Assembly: GCA_003330885.1 (NCBI GenBank)
Contig: CP030277.1
Coordinates: 1,240,001-1,304,000, forward strand
From: Rhodobiaceae bacterium
GTDB lineage: Bacteria > Pseudomonadota > Alphaproteobacteria > Parvibaculales > Parvibaculaceae
DNA length: 64,000 bases
Direction of reading: 5' to 3'
Part shown: positions 55,784-63,711 of the stretch, piece by piece
Position numbering within the stretch: position 1 is the stretch's first letter
Layout of the letters: each line of letters opens with the position of its first letter
Made by a program: the position numbers and the translations under genes
Notes under the pieces: generated by a model
What the model was told of the DNA's origin: nothing
What the model saw: only the letters and a program-made list of their open reading frames with translations
Database searches by the model: none

Positions 55784-56446
55784 ATGACCCAATGCCTAAC
55801 ACTGGCAGGATGCCTATCGATCCTTCTTGCAGGTCCTGTACTCGCTGAAAATCTGAACTTCGACGATGGTAGCTGGAAAACCATTGGGGTTCCGGGCGAG
55901 GACGAAACCGAGTTTGAAGTCAAACCGGACGGCTCGCTCCGTGTCATTTCGGAAACCTCCGTCGCCTTCAGGTACAAAGAGATCGAGAGTGCGGGAGAAA
56001 CACTTTCCTGGCGCTGGCGGGTCGACGCTATGGGTCCACCGAGCGACCCGATGCAGATCGGCGCCGATGACCGCCCCATCGCCGTACATCTCTGGTTCCC
56101 AGAACAGGAAGACCAACGCTCGCTCTTTGGTGGGCTTGCAGAACTGTTTGGCTATCCAGAGGTTGGAAACGCACTGACCTACACTTGGGGCGGTTCTGCA
56201 GAACAACCGAGGACGATGCCCAACCCTCACCTGACTGCGGGGCAAGGTGCCCTCATTACCCTGCAAACGGCGACCAGCCCGATCAAACAATGGACACAGG
56301 AAACCATCGATTTCCGAAAAGATTTTCGCGACGCGTTTGGCAAAGAAGCGCCACAACCCAGTCATATAGCCATTTCCGGCGATAGCGATGATCTTGGTGG
56401 CTATCGAGAAGGCCGCATCGCGGATCTGAGGTTCGCCAATGACTGA
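55784..56446 (+). CDS. DUF3047 domain-containing exported protein
   Basis: 220 residues with signal peptide MTQCLTLAGCLSILLAGPVLA. The mature part has LNFDDGSWKTIGVPGEDETEF, VAFRYKEIESAGETLSWRWRVD, AVHLWFPEQED, ALTYTWGGSAEQPRTM and AISGDSDDLGG, the order of DUF3047, a beta-sandwich periplasmic domain. Function unknown. It overlaps the glycosyltransferase gene by 8 bases, so the two are translated together. Confidence 0.87.
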   Translation: MTQCLTLAGCLSILLAGPVLAENLNFDDGSWKTIGVPGEDETEFEVKPDGSLRVISETSVAFRYKEIESAGETLSWRWRVDAMGPPSDPMQIGADDRPIAVHLWFPEQEDQRSLFGGLAELFGYPEVGNALTYTWGGSAEQPRTMPNPHLTAGQGALITLQTATSPIKQWTQETIDFRKDFRDAFGKEAPQPSHIAISGDSDDLGGYREGRIADLRFAND

Positions 56447-57158
56447 CGCTTTTGTCCATTCTTTCTCCGTAATCATTCCGACACTGAATGAAGCCCATCA
56501 GATCGGCGACAGGATTTCCCATGTCCGCCGCCTCAACAAAAACGCAGAGATCATCGTGGTCGATTGCGCGAGCACAGATGGCACGCCCGATATAGCAAGA
56601 GCCGCCGGTGCCAACGTTCACATGTCAGTGGAACCAGGCAGGGGTCAGCAGCTAAAGGTCGGAGGCGAGGTCGCTGGCGGTGACGTCATCATCTTCCTGC
56701 ACGCTGACACCCAACTGCCCGAGACAGCATTCGCCGCCATCGACAAAGAGCTTTCAGATGGCTCAAAAATTGGCGGTAACTTCAGGATCCTGTTTGATGG
56801 CGACAGCGATTTTGCGACCTGGTTGAACGACTTCTACGCCTGGTTCCGAAGCAAAGGCCTCTACTACGGAGACTCTGTCATCTTTCTAAGGCGCTCGGTA
56901 TATCAGGACCTCGGCGGCATCATGCCCTACACCGTCATGGAAGACTTTGACCTGAGCCGGAAAATGGAACGTCTCGGCGGCACAGTTTGCATAGAAGACG
57001 ACCCCGTCGTCACATCGTCCCGGCGGTTCAAAAACCGACATCCCGCATCAATCTTTGCTGGCTGGTGCGTCCTACATGGCCTCTACTATATCGGCCTCTC
57101 AACTCGGGCACTCGGTTGGGTCTACGACAACAAACGGCGACGCACCTCCGCCCGCTAA
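56439..57158 (+). CDS. Family 2 glycosyltransferase, TIGR04283-like
   Basis: 239 residues. SVIIPTLNEAHQIGDRI and EIIVVDCASTDGTPDIARAAGA form the nucleotide-sugar fold; the family trait GRGQQLKVGGEVAGGDVIIFLHADT replaces the usual DxD with HAD. GGNFRILFDGDSDFATWLNDFYAWFRSKGLYYGDSVIFLRRSVY and MEDFDLSRKMERLG match TIGR04283, a group named for its link with arsenosugar genes. No arsenic genes are in the window, so that role is not supported here. Downstream partner of DUF3047. Confidence 0.88.
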   Translation: MTDAFVHSFSVIIPTLNEAHQIGDRISHVRRLNKNAEIIVVDCASTDGTPDIARAAGANVHMSVEPGRGQQLKVGGEVAGGDVIIFLHADTQLPETAFAAIDKELSDGSKIGGNFRILFDGDSDFATWLNDFYAWFRSKGLYYGDSVIFLRRSVYQDLGGIMPYTVMEDFDLSRKMERLGGTVCIEDDPVVTSSRRFKNRHPASIFAGWCVLHGLYYIGLSTRALGWVYDNKRRRTSAR

Positions 57159-57181
57159 AAACCTACCGCTAAAGACTGTGC

Positions 57182-58048
57182 CTACAGAACATCATTCAAG
57201 GACCAGTCATAGGCGGTGTCATGCAACTCCCCTATAGATCGGAGTTCGCCCGCAAGTTCTTCATCTGCATATTCGAGCAAATGCGCCAACACTTCTTCCT
57301 CTGACGTGCCGAAGTCCTCAAAAAACCAGTCATAAATGCTTGAGATCGTGACGCGACCTTGTGAGATCGAAACACCACGCGGACTGTTCACATATGCCCG
57401 CGCTCCTGCATCCAACAGGTCTTCTACGTTCGAGGCAGTGAAGCCTTCCGACTGCAAGTTGGGGCAACCAACAGAGGCACAATTCACCGCATAGTGGATA
57501 CGGGCATCTTTCCAGATGGGGCGAAGAATACGGTGTTCAATGTCATTGAGGGTCAGGTCTTCACCTTCAACAGTGACAAGGTCTTTGTCCCATGGACCGT
57601 CTGCAAACAGACCAGGCGAAATATCAATGTCCCGAATGCTCTCCACCGGGTATGCGTCCAGCACCACATCAACCGTCACAGCATTATAGAGGTTGATCCA
57701 GTAGGCCTTCTGCGCGATGCGCGAAAAATCGCTGATTGGCAGCGCCGTTTGTTCACTTATGAACTTCTTGAGCGTCTGTCGGTCCGCGTCAGAGACAGAA
57801 CCGTAGGCAAATCGATTAAGCCCGTTGCTATCTGGTTTCACATAGGTAGCAAGAATCTCATTCCAGGCTGAAACATCAATCACTTCTGTGCTTTGAGGGT
57901 TATGCGCTTCCCATCGTGACCACAGGTCAGCATCTGGTGCGAAGTTGGCTTCAAAGCTTCGAAAGCCGCTGAGGCTGAACAAGGCAAGTCCCGCCGCTGC
58001 GAGACGTACAAAATCAGAAGACCGAAACCGGACAGAGAACAGGGACAT
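57182..58048 (-). CDS. DUF547 domain-containing exported protein
   Basis: 288 residues from ATG 58048; upstream codons in frame lack a ribosome site. Signal peptide VRLAAAGLALFSLSGFRSFEA. FAYGSVSDADRQTLKKFISEQ, QKAYWINLYNAVTVDVVLDAYPVESIRDI and DARIHYAVNCASVGCPNLQSEGF are DUF547 landmarks; the N-x-A-S-x-G-C-P segment with Cys and the upstream NLYNAVT resemble a papain-like arrangement, but catalysis is unproven. Convergent with the glycosyltransferase gene. Confidence 0.87.
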   Translation of the reverse strand: MSLFSVRFRSSDFVRLAAAGLALFSLSGFRSFEANFAPDADLWSRWEAHNPQSTEVIDVSAWNEILATYVKPDSNGLNRFAYGSVSDADRQTLKKFISEQTALPISDFSRIAQKAYWINLYNAVTVDVVLDAYPVESIRDIDISPGLFADGPWDKDLVTVEGEDLTLNDIEHRILRPIWKDARIHYAVNCASVGCPNLQSEGFTASNVEDLLDAGARAYVNSPRGVSISQGRVTISSIYDWFFEDFGTSEEEVLAHLLEYADEELAGELRSIGELHDTAYDWSLNDVL

Positions 58049-58158
58049 GGGAACCTCCACTATAGGTAGAGGGAGCTTGCCCACTCTGATGATCAACTGG
58101 AAATCACATCCCGGCCAGACGGGCGTGATCGGGGGGTCGTCTGGCCGGGCGCTTCTTC

Positions 58159-58551
58159 CTAGGAGGCAAGGAAGAGACCAATGACCGCGGCAATGCATCC
58201 AACGCCATCGATCCAGTAGAGCGCTGAGATAATTGGCAGTAGCTTTTCGCCTTTATCACCAATGAGGAAGGCAGCACCCCTCCCTGCAATCAGGCCACCA
58301 AAGATAACCAGACCAACAAAAAGCGCCGCCGGTGCGGAAATCACACCACCGAAAACAGCAAACTGCGCAATCCCAGCTGCCGCAAAGAACCCGCCATATT
58401 GAGCACGGATTTCGATCGCTCCGGACCGTCCGTTAGGCTCAAGACCCAGCCCGCGCGCGAACGGGACAGGTGTCCGAAAACTTGCGACCGCGGTGTAAGC
58501 AAAGAACAATCCAAAAATGACAAGAATGCTATTGATGACAATCTGTGCCAT
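58159..58551 (-). CDS. DUF4345 family membrane protein
   Basis: 130 residues, four membrane helices. SILVIFGLFFAYTAVASFRTP, RAQYGGFFAAAGIAQF and the charged GRGAAFLIGDKGEKLLPIIS loop correspond to DUF4345. Function unknown. Three bases separate its ATG from the stop of the alpha/beta hydrolase gene upstream, so both belong to one unit controlled from the palindrome at 59464. Confidence 0.85.
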   Translation of the reverse strand: MAQIVINSILVIFGLFFAYTAVASFRTPVPFARGLGLEPNGRSGAIEIRAQYGGFFAAAGIAQFAVFGGVISAPAALFVGLVIFGGLIAGRGAAFLIGDKGEKLLPIISALYWIDGVGCIAAVIGLFLAS

Positions 58552-58554
58552 GGG

Positions 58555-59406
58555 TCAAGCACTCCAGAATTCTGCAATATGGCTGTTCAATGTGTCCGCA
58601 CGCTCTTCCGGGAAGAAGAGTTTGGCTCCCTCGAGCTCCACCACCTCACGGGCATTTGGAAGCGTTCCCTGCAGCCAGTAGGCCCATTTCGTCGGAAAGA
58701 ACACATCCTCCGTTCCCCAGACAATCAGCGCTGGAGCTTCAAGCTTCCTGAGGTTCGCTTCAACATTTGTAAGCTGCGCATGATCCTGATGTCCGACATA
58801 GCGGTCAAAGGCTGCCCTTCTGTCTACATCGTCCACAAGCGGGCCTAGATACCGTTGCAGGTTTTCATCCGTCGCAGTATTGCGATCTTCGTAAACCAGT
58901 TCTGCGATGCTTCCATCAGCCCTGAAAAGGTCTGGCTCGTTTGCGAAATTACTGAACTGTGCAGCAAGCACGCCTGATCGGGCCGCTTCCCGTATCTCAC
59001 CCAGCGCCACTGGTGGCCAATTGTTCTGGACATCGCAATTGGTCAGGACCAGAGAGCGAATACGCTCAGGTGCTTTGACAGCCATCAATTGAGCGATCGC
59101 GCCACCACTGTCATTCCCAACAAGGTCAAACTGTTCAATCTCCAGCTTGTCGAGCAATTCCAGGATCATGTCAGCCTGCACATGGAAGCTGACATCCTGG
59201 TCGGGAGCGATCTGGGTTTCTCCATGAGCCATCAGATCTGGCGCGACACATCTCCTCTGACCCGCCAGCGCGCCAAACTGACGCCGCCAGAAATGGGAAC
59301 TCAACCCCAGTCCGTGAATGAACACTGCCGCTTTTCCTGTACCGTGCTCCCTGTAGGCAATATCGCCAAAGGTTGTTCCTTGGTGCTTAGTCTGAAGGTC
59401 TTCCAT
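58555..59406 (-). CDS. Alpha/beta hydrolase with predicted Asp nucleophile
   Basis: 283 residues from ATG 59406 with AGGAG 9 bases upstream. AAVFIHGLGLSSHFWRRQ is the oxyanion strand-loop. The nucleophile elbow reads FDLVGNDSGGAIAQLM, where Asp (about residue 99) sits at the position normally held by Ser, as in haloalkane dehalogenases, epoxide hydrolases and fluoroacetate dehalogenase. The halide-binding Trp of the dehalogenase DWGG elbow is Ser. VWGTEDVFFP supplies another acidic residue; the base His is expected near the C-terminus but is ambiguous. Divergent from a TetR gene. Confidence 0.86.
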   Translation of the reverse strand: MEDLQTKHQGTTFGDIAYREHGTGKAAVFIHGLGLSSHFWRRQFGALAGQRRCVAPDLMAHGETQIAPDQDVSFHVQADMILELLDKLEIEQFDLVGNDSGGAIAQLMAVKAPERIRSLVLTNCDVQNNWPPVALGEIREAARSGVLAAQFSNFANEPDLFRADGSIAELVYEDRNTATDENLQRYLGPLVDDVDRRAAFDRYVGHQDHAQLTNVEANLRKLEAPALIVWGTEDVFFPTKWAYWLQGTLPNAREVVELEGAKLFFPEERADTLNSHIAEFWSA

Positions 59407-59463
59407 GCCCGTCATCTCCTATCTGTCCGTCGCTCACACGACTTGTTTGTCTGATTGACAAAT

Positions 59464-59485
59464 ACATAACATAATTATGTTATGT
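59464..59485. promoter_or_regulatory. Perfect 22-bp palindrome with back-to-back promoters; probable TetR operator
   Basis: ACATAACATAA (59464-59474) is followed directly by its exact complement TTATGTTATGT (59475-59485). TTGACA at 59455-59460 with TGTTAT 17 bases on (59478-59483) forms a plus-strand promoter. On the minus strand, TTGACA at 59488-59483 with TGTATT 16 bases on (59466-59461) forms another. The palindrome covers both, between a hydrolase gene and a TetR gene. A bound dimer would block both. Confidence 0.78.
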
Positions 59486-59545
59486 CAAGTATGTTCAAAA
59501 AACTCCCGGAAACCAGCGACTCGTGCCACAACAGCAGCAGAACCA

Positions 59546-60148
59546 ATGACAATCGTTGCAAGAATGCCCACTAAGGTTGAACAAAGCACACGGACCCGGA
59601 CACGCATCATTTCCGCAGCCCAGATGGTCTTTACGAGAGATGGCTATGCCAAAGCGTCACTGGCCGACATTGTCAAAAAGGCAAAGGTGACGACGGGCGC
59701 TATCTACCATCACTTCGGCGGCAAAAAAGACCTCTTCACCGCCGTCGCTGAGCATCTGGAACAGGTAATCCTGAATGAAGTGACGTCAACCACCCCGCAC
59801 GGTACCACTGGATGGGACGCGCTTGAATGGGGCGCGCTGAAAACACTCGAAATAAGCATTCGGCCCGAGATCCAACGCATCGTCTTTCGCGAAGCACCTA
59901 CCGTCGTTGGACTAACTGAGTGGCGGGCCATCGAAGCGAAATACGCCTTCGGCCTCATGATGCAAACGCTGGGGTCCCTTCCCCGCAAGAGTACCAACGA
60001 AACCACACCAGAGGTCACCGCCCAGATATTGCTCGGCGCGGTCACTGAAGCCGCTCACGCAGTCGCATTATCCGACAAACCCGATCAGGCGCTTACAGAG
60101 GCAAAAGCAACATTGACCGTGATGATCCGTGCGCTTGAAAACCGCTAA
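59546..60148 (+). CDS. TetR family transcriptional regulator
   Basis: About 200 residues. RTRTRIISAAQMVFTRDGYAKASLADIVKKAKVTTGAIYHHFGGKKDLFTAVAE is a complete TetR helix-turn-helix. The start is uncertain: ATG 59546 or 59564 are preferred, because the ATG at 59477 lies inside the palindrome. The ligand-binding domain has no assigned effector. Divergent from the alpha/beta hydrolase and DUF4345 genes, which it most likely represses together with itself. Confidence 0.9.
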   Translation: MTIVARMPTKVEQSTRTRTRIISAAQMVFTRDGYAKASLADIVKKAKVTTGAIYHHFGGKKDLFTAVAEHLEQVILNEVTSTTPHGTTGWDALEWGALKTLEISIRPEIQRIVFREAPTVVGLTEWRAIEAKYAFGLMMQTLGSLPRKSTNETTPEVTAQILLGAVTEAAHAVALSDKPDQALTEAKATLTVMIRALENR

Positions 60149-60169
60149 CACCTTTAGCACACGTCCTTG

Positions 60170-61951
60170 TTAAGAAACTCCGGCCGCCTCTTTGAGCGGA
60201 GTTGGGTCCGTAACGTCACTGGCATGACTGGATTTCAGGATACGCTCCATGACCTCACGCAGTCTTGCCTCCGGCTCGCTGCTCATTTCCATGGACCGCC
60301 AAGCCACGATGCGGTCGGGACGAACCAGAACACACCCATCGTCATTGACCACCCGTCGCTTGGTCCAGTCTCCGTAAACATCATTGACCGGCAAACCGAG
60401 GGAGACCTGCACGGCCTCCATCTTGACACCAAGCTCAGACGACACGCTGTTTACTGCGTCGATCCATCCACGTCCGCCAGCACCAGTTATAAGAGTGAAC
60501 TGATCATACCCGCACAGATCAAGCGTTGAAGTGTCTTTGTTGTCCACCGTTAGCCAGGCATGCGGAACCGGGTTACCGGGTATTGTTGTTGGCTCATGAA
60601 CCAGATCGGACTTCAGGTCTGCAGCCTTTGCCGTTGACCCGTCGCTGACGACAGCGTCGGATTCGTAGTGCTGGCCAAGTTCAACACCGTGAGCATTGAA
60701 CTGCCCGTTCTGCAATTTCAGAGCATCAAAAACCTTCTGCCGCTCGGGTGCTCCATCGGGACCAAACATCTCATCAATTTTCTGATTTGCCTCGTCCCAG
60801 CTTGTCTGCGGCCCAAAGCCAAAGATATTGACCCATTCAGCCATCTCCATGACGCTCTGGATTGCCCGGTCGATAATCCGCCGACCAACCGGTTGCCGCT
60901 CTACAGTGTAGGTGCGCAACAGGTCTTCACTTGCATGACCTTTGACCACCAGAGCGAGTTTCCAGGCCAGGTTGTAACTATCCTGAATCGATGTGTTGCT
61001 GCCCAGCCCGTTAGCAGGCGGATGGCGATGCGCCGCGTCCCCGGCAATGAAGAGGCGACCGCGTTGGTAGTTGGACGCAACCACATGGTTGAACTGCCAT
61101 GAGCTGACTTTGCGGATTGAAAACTCAACACTGTCATCGCCAATGGAGGCGCGGATACTTTCAGTGATCGTTTTTTCATCGAGATCGTAATGGTCCCCTT
61201 CGCCGCGCAACAGAATGGTGCTCCACTCCGTCCATGGCTTTACGCAAGTCCATACGCCCATCGTGTCGCGGCTTCCCGGCGTGAGAGTGATAAACAACGC
61301 ACCGGATCGGTGAGCTGTATAGCGGCTCAGATCGGCATCGATCCAAACAGTGACCGCATCTCTGATGCCCGACACACCTTCAAATTCAAATCCACCGTCG
61401 GTACCCACAACGGTCCGCGATCCGTCGCAACCGATTGCGTAGCGCGCTCTGACCTTAAACTCCGGCACCCCATCTCTTGGCACGACATGGGCTTCCACGA
61501 AGTCGCCCATGTCCTTGATCGTGCGGACTTCATGGTCTTGCCGGATATCGGCTCCCAACTCCAGCGCGCGCCGAAGCAGGATTGGCTCCAGGGTGTTCTG
61601 GGCAATGTTGCACATCTCTGAAGGGCTGGCTGCCCGGTAGTCGCCGATCCGATCATCGCCCGTGCCCCAGGTCATCATCCGGGACAGTTCGCGGCCCGCA
61701 AATGTGGTCGCATACACCTGCTTGCCCATAAGGAGATGGGGCAAGGCATTTGCCTGGGCTTCTTCCTCAATGCCGAGGTCTCTGAAAATCTCAACGGCAC
61801 GCTGGTTGGTGATATGTGCCCGCGGCGCGTTGGCGGTGCCATACTTCGTCAATGTCAGCGCATCTACCCCTGAGCGGGCGAGCAGGCTTGCAGCTGTAAG
61901 GCCCGCGGGTCCAGCGCCAACGATCAAGACGTCTGTTTCAATGGTTTTCAT
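60170..61951 (-). CDS. FAD-dependent aromatic monooxygenase (phenol hydroxylase/TfdB-like)
   Basis: 593 residues from ATG 61951, with an AAGGA site. TDVLIVGAGPAGLTAASLLARSG is the FAD GxGxxG motif; YAIGCDGSRTVV is the DG motif, and FIAGDAAHRHPPANGLGSNTSIQDSYNLAWKLALV is the GD motif. The LTKYGTANAPRAHITNQRAVEIFRDLG region and a thioredoxin-like C-terminal domain (from about 470) match 2,4-dichlorophenol 6-monooxygenase and phenol 2-hydroxylase types. It would hydroxylate an aromatic ring with NAD(P)H. Third gene of the GST-TetR-monooxygenase unit. Confidence 0.92.
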   Translation of the reverse strand: MKTIETDVLIVGAGPAGLTAASLLARSGVDALTLTKYGTANAPRAHITNQRAVEIFRDLGIEEEAQANALPHLLMGKQVYATTFAGRELSRMMTWGTGDDRIGDYRAASPSEMCNIAQNTLEPILLRRALELGADIRQDHEVRTIKDMGDFVEAHVVPRDGVPEFKVRARYAIGCDGSRTVVGTDGGFEFEGVSGIRDAVTVWIDADLSRYTAHRSGALFITLTPGSRDTMGVWTCVKPWTEWSTILLRGEGDHYDLDEKTITESIRASIGDDSVEFSIRKVSSWQFNHVVASNYQRGRLFIAGDAAHRHPPANGLGSNTSIQDSYNLAWKLALVVKGHASEDLLRTYTVERQPVGRRIIDRAIQSVMEMAEWVNIFGFGPQTSWDEANQKIDEMFGPDGAPERQKVFDALKLQNGQFNAHGVELGQHYESDAVVSDGSTAKAADLKSDLVHEPTTIPGNPVPHAWLTVDNKDTSTLDLCGYDQFTLITGAGGRGWIDAVNSVSSELGVKMEAVQVSLGLPVNDVYGDWTKRRVVNDDGCVLVRPDRIVAWRSMEMSSEPEARLREVMERILKSSHASDVTDPTPLKEAAGVS

Positions 61952-61994
61952 GATTGCTGTCCTTCTATTACCAGTCATCTAGCCAGACCAGTCA

Positions 61995-62645
61995 TCACCT
62001 AACGATGAGGCGCGCGACAAAATCCGCGTGCCGCTCAATGACCGCTTTTTTTAGAGGGTCGACTCCTGTGAGCTGCCGACATTCCGGCGCAACCGCGAAG
62101 ATCAGCGAAGCAGCACCTGCAAGTGCGTAATACACATGGGGCAGATCCGTCTGGGAGTACCCAAGTTCATTGAGCATATAGTCAGCGAGCACTTCGAAGC
62201 GCGGCCGCAGGTGGGTCGTGATCAGCCAGTCGAGCCGCTCATCCGCGTTTTTACCCTCATCAACCATGAGCCAGAAAAACTCTGGATACTCGGCAGAGAA
62301 GCGGACGAACTCCCTGATGGACTCGCGTGCGTTTTCTCGCTCATCCGCCGATTGGCGCAGGGCAAGGCGGTCAAACAACCGTCCGCCAATCTCTTCAAAC
62401 AGATTGTCTGCGGCCGCGCGCCATAATGCGTCTTTTGTTCCAAAGTGGTAGGTGATCAACCCCTGGTTGGTCCCGGCCTCGCTGGCAATGTCACGGGTGC
62501 TTGTGCCGTGAAAGCCGCGCTTGGCGAAGGATTGCCGGGCAGCCTGCACAATGCGAGCGGATGTCTCCTCCCGTTTCTTGGACCGCGTTGTTCCCTTGGA
62601 TATTTCCGCCTTGCCGTTTTTCGCTTTTGAATGATCACCAACCAT
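61995..62645 (-). CDS. TetR family transcriptional regulator
   Basis: 216 residues from ATG 62645, preceded by GGAGA. A basic 25-residue leader precedes ARIVQAARQSFAKRGFHGTSTRDIASEAGTNQGLITYHFGTKDALWRAAADNLFEEI, a complete TetR helix-turn-helix. The C-terminal domain has EFVRFSAEYPEFFWLMVDEG, a stretch seen in several AcrR-like regulators. Its ATG shares a base with the GST stop. It is likely to control its own operon through the motif region upstream of the GST. Confidence 0.92.
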   Translation of the reverse strand: MVGDHSKAKNGKAEISKGTTRSKKREETSARIVQAARQSFAKRGFHGTSTRDIASEAGTNQGLITYHFGTKDALWRAAADNLFEEIGGRLFDRLALRQSADERENARESIREFVRFSAEYPEFFWLMVDEGKNADERLDWLITTHLRPRFEVLADYMLNELGYSQTDLPHVYYALAGAASLIFAVAPECRQLTGVDPLKKAVIERHADFVARLIVR

Positions 62646-63460
62646 TAGGATGTCTCCTTCTTTGGGATGCCGGTCTCGTCGAGAAGTTTTTGGATAGCGT
62701 CTTGGTCGCCAGGCGCCTTCTGCTTCATAAAGGCGATGATTTCTTCGGGAATCCATCGCCCGACAGCGTCCGCGTAACTCGGGCGTTGTTTCATGCGGGC
62801 AAGCCAGGCCGCAACGCTTGGATGTAAGGTCACCATAGTGTCCAGCCCGAGGTGCTCAAGCCGGAGGACATAAGCCAGAACTGCTCCGTCCGCGAGGCTA
62901 GGCGTTGACCCAGCAAGCCATGGAGTGCGCTGGAGCTGGGACTCCATTTCGGCCAGCATCTTGAGGAAGCGCTCAACAGCAGTTCGGAATTCTGGAGCCG
63001 CGACACCAAGATCAAGCACGCTTCGTCTTTGTGCACGCGCAGTTGGTTCAACGATGTTGGAAATTGCTGCCTCGCGAACATCTGCGGGCTGCGCGTTGAT
63101 GAGATGCCGTGGCCCCAGAGCAAACGTGATGACCGCTGCCTCTGCGTGAATCTTGTGATCAATCAGATGCACCCATGAACGCATCCGGTGTGCCTCAAGA
63201 GGGTCATCGGGGACAAGCGGTTCACCACCGCCAATCTGTTCCAGATACATCATGATCAGCGATGACTCGCGAATGATGGTCTCATCGTGACGGAGCGCTG
63301 GCACCACGTGATCGGGATGGATCTCCGTGTACCAATCCGCGTGCTGCTCTCCCGCCAGGAGGTCAATCTCCCGGGACGTGAAGTCCATTTGTTTTTCGGA
63401 AAGGATCCACCGCACCTTTTGTGAACAGGTGGATACCGCATTGTGAAACAGGGTCAGCAT
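62645..63460 (-). CDS. Glutathione S-transferase family protein
   Basis: 271 residues from ATG 63460 with GAGG 8-9 bases upstream; the TTG at 63472 is less likely. MLTLFHNAVSTCSQKVRWIL starts the thioredoxin-fold domain, with Ser/Cys at the active position. HPDHVVPALRHDETIIRESSLIMMYLEQI has the cis-Pro and glutathione-binding ES. The helical domain ends with a ~30-residue extension. It opens the operon with a TetR and a flavin monooxygenase, suggesting that glutathione is used in the same degradation. Confidence 0.92.
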   Translation of the reverse strand: MLTLFHNAVSTCSQKVRWILSEKQMDFTSREIDLLAGEQHADWYTEIHPDHVVPALRHDETIIRESSLIMMYLEQIGGGEPLVPDDPLEAHRMRSWVHLIDHKIHAEAAVITFALGPRHLINAQPADVREAAISNIVEPTARAQRRSVLDLGVAAPEFRTAVERFLKMLAEMESQLQRTPWLAGSTPSLADGAVLAYVLRLEHLGLDTMVTLHPSVAAWLARMKQRPSYADAVGRWIPEEIIAFMKQKAPGDQDAIQKLLDETGIPKKETS

Positions 63461-63474
63461 CAGGATCCTCAAAT

Positions 63475-63555
63475 TTATTCAAACGAATAACTAATTCGCT
63501 GGTCACTTGAACAGCAAACAATTTCACTTGTCAATCGAATAATTTGAAAATTCTG
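63475..63555. promoter_or_regulatory. AT-rich region with repeated CGAAT motifs upstream of the GST operon
   Basis: TTATTC-AAAC-GAATAA is a 16-base inverted repeat (63475-63490). CGAAT at 63484-63488 also pairs with ATTCG at 63494-63498 around 5 bases. A third CGAAT follows at 63536-63540. The region lies directly upstream of the GST start, where the operon's promoter and the TetR operator are expected. Confidence 0.5.
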
Positions 63556-63711
63556 TAAATCGTAAGTCTCTCACGACAGCACCTGCCGCGGTGTTCGTAT
63601 TGATTTAGGAGCAAACGACGGCCGCTGCATGCAGGCAGCCGCCTCCAATATGTTTGGAAATGCCTCAAAGTTAGGGCAGCAAAGCAGTGCCAAGAATGAG
63701 GGGCACAACTC

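Noticed and set aside
55814-56476. 220-codon minus-strand frame opposite DUF3047
   Set aside because: DUF3047 has a signal peptide, family motifs and overlap coupling with the next gene; the antisense frame has no support.
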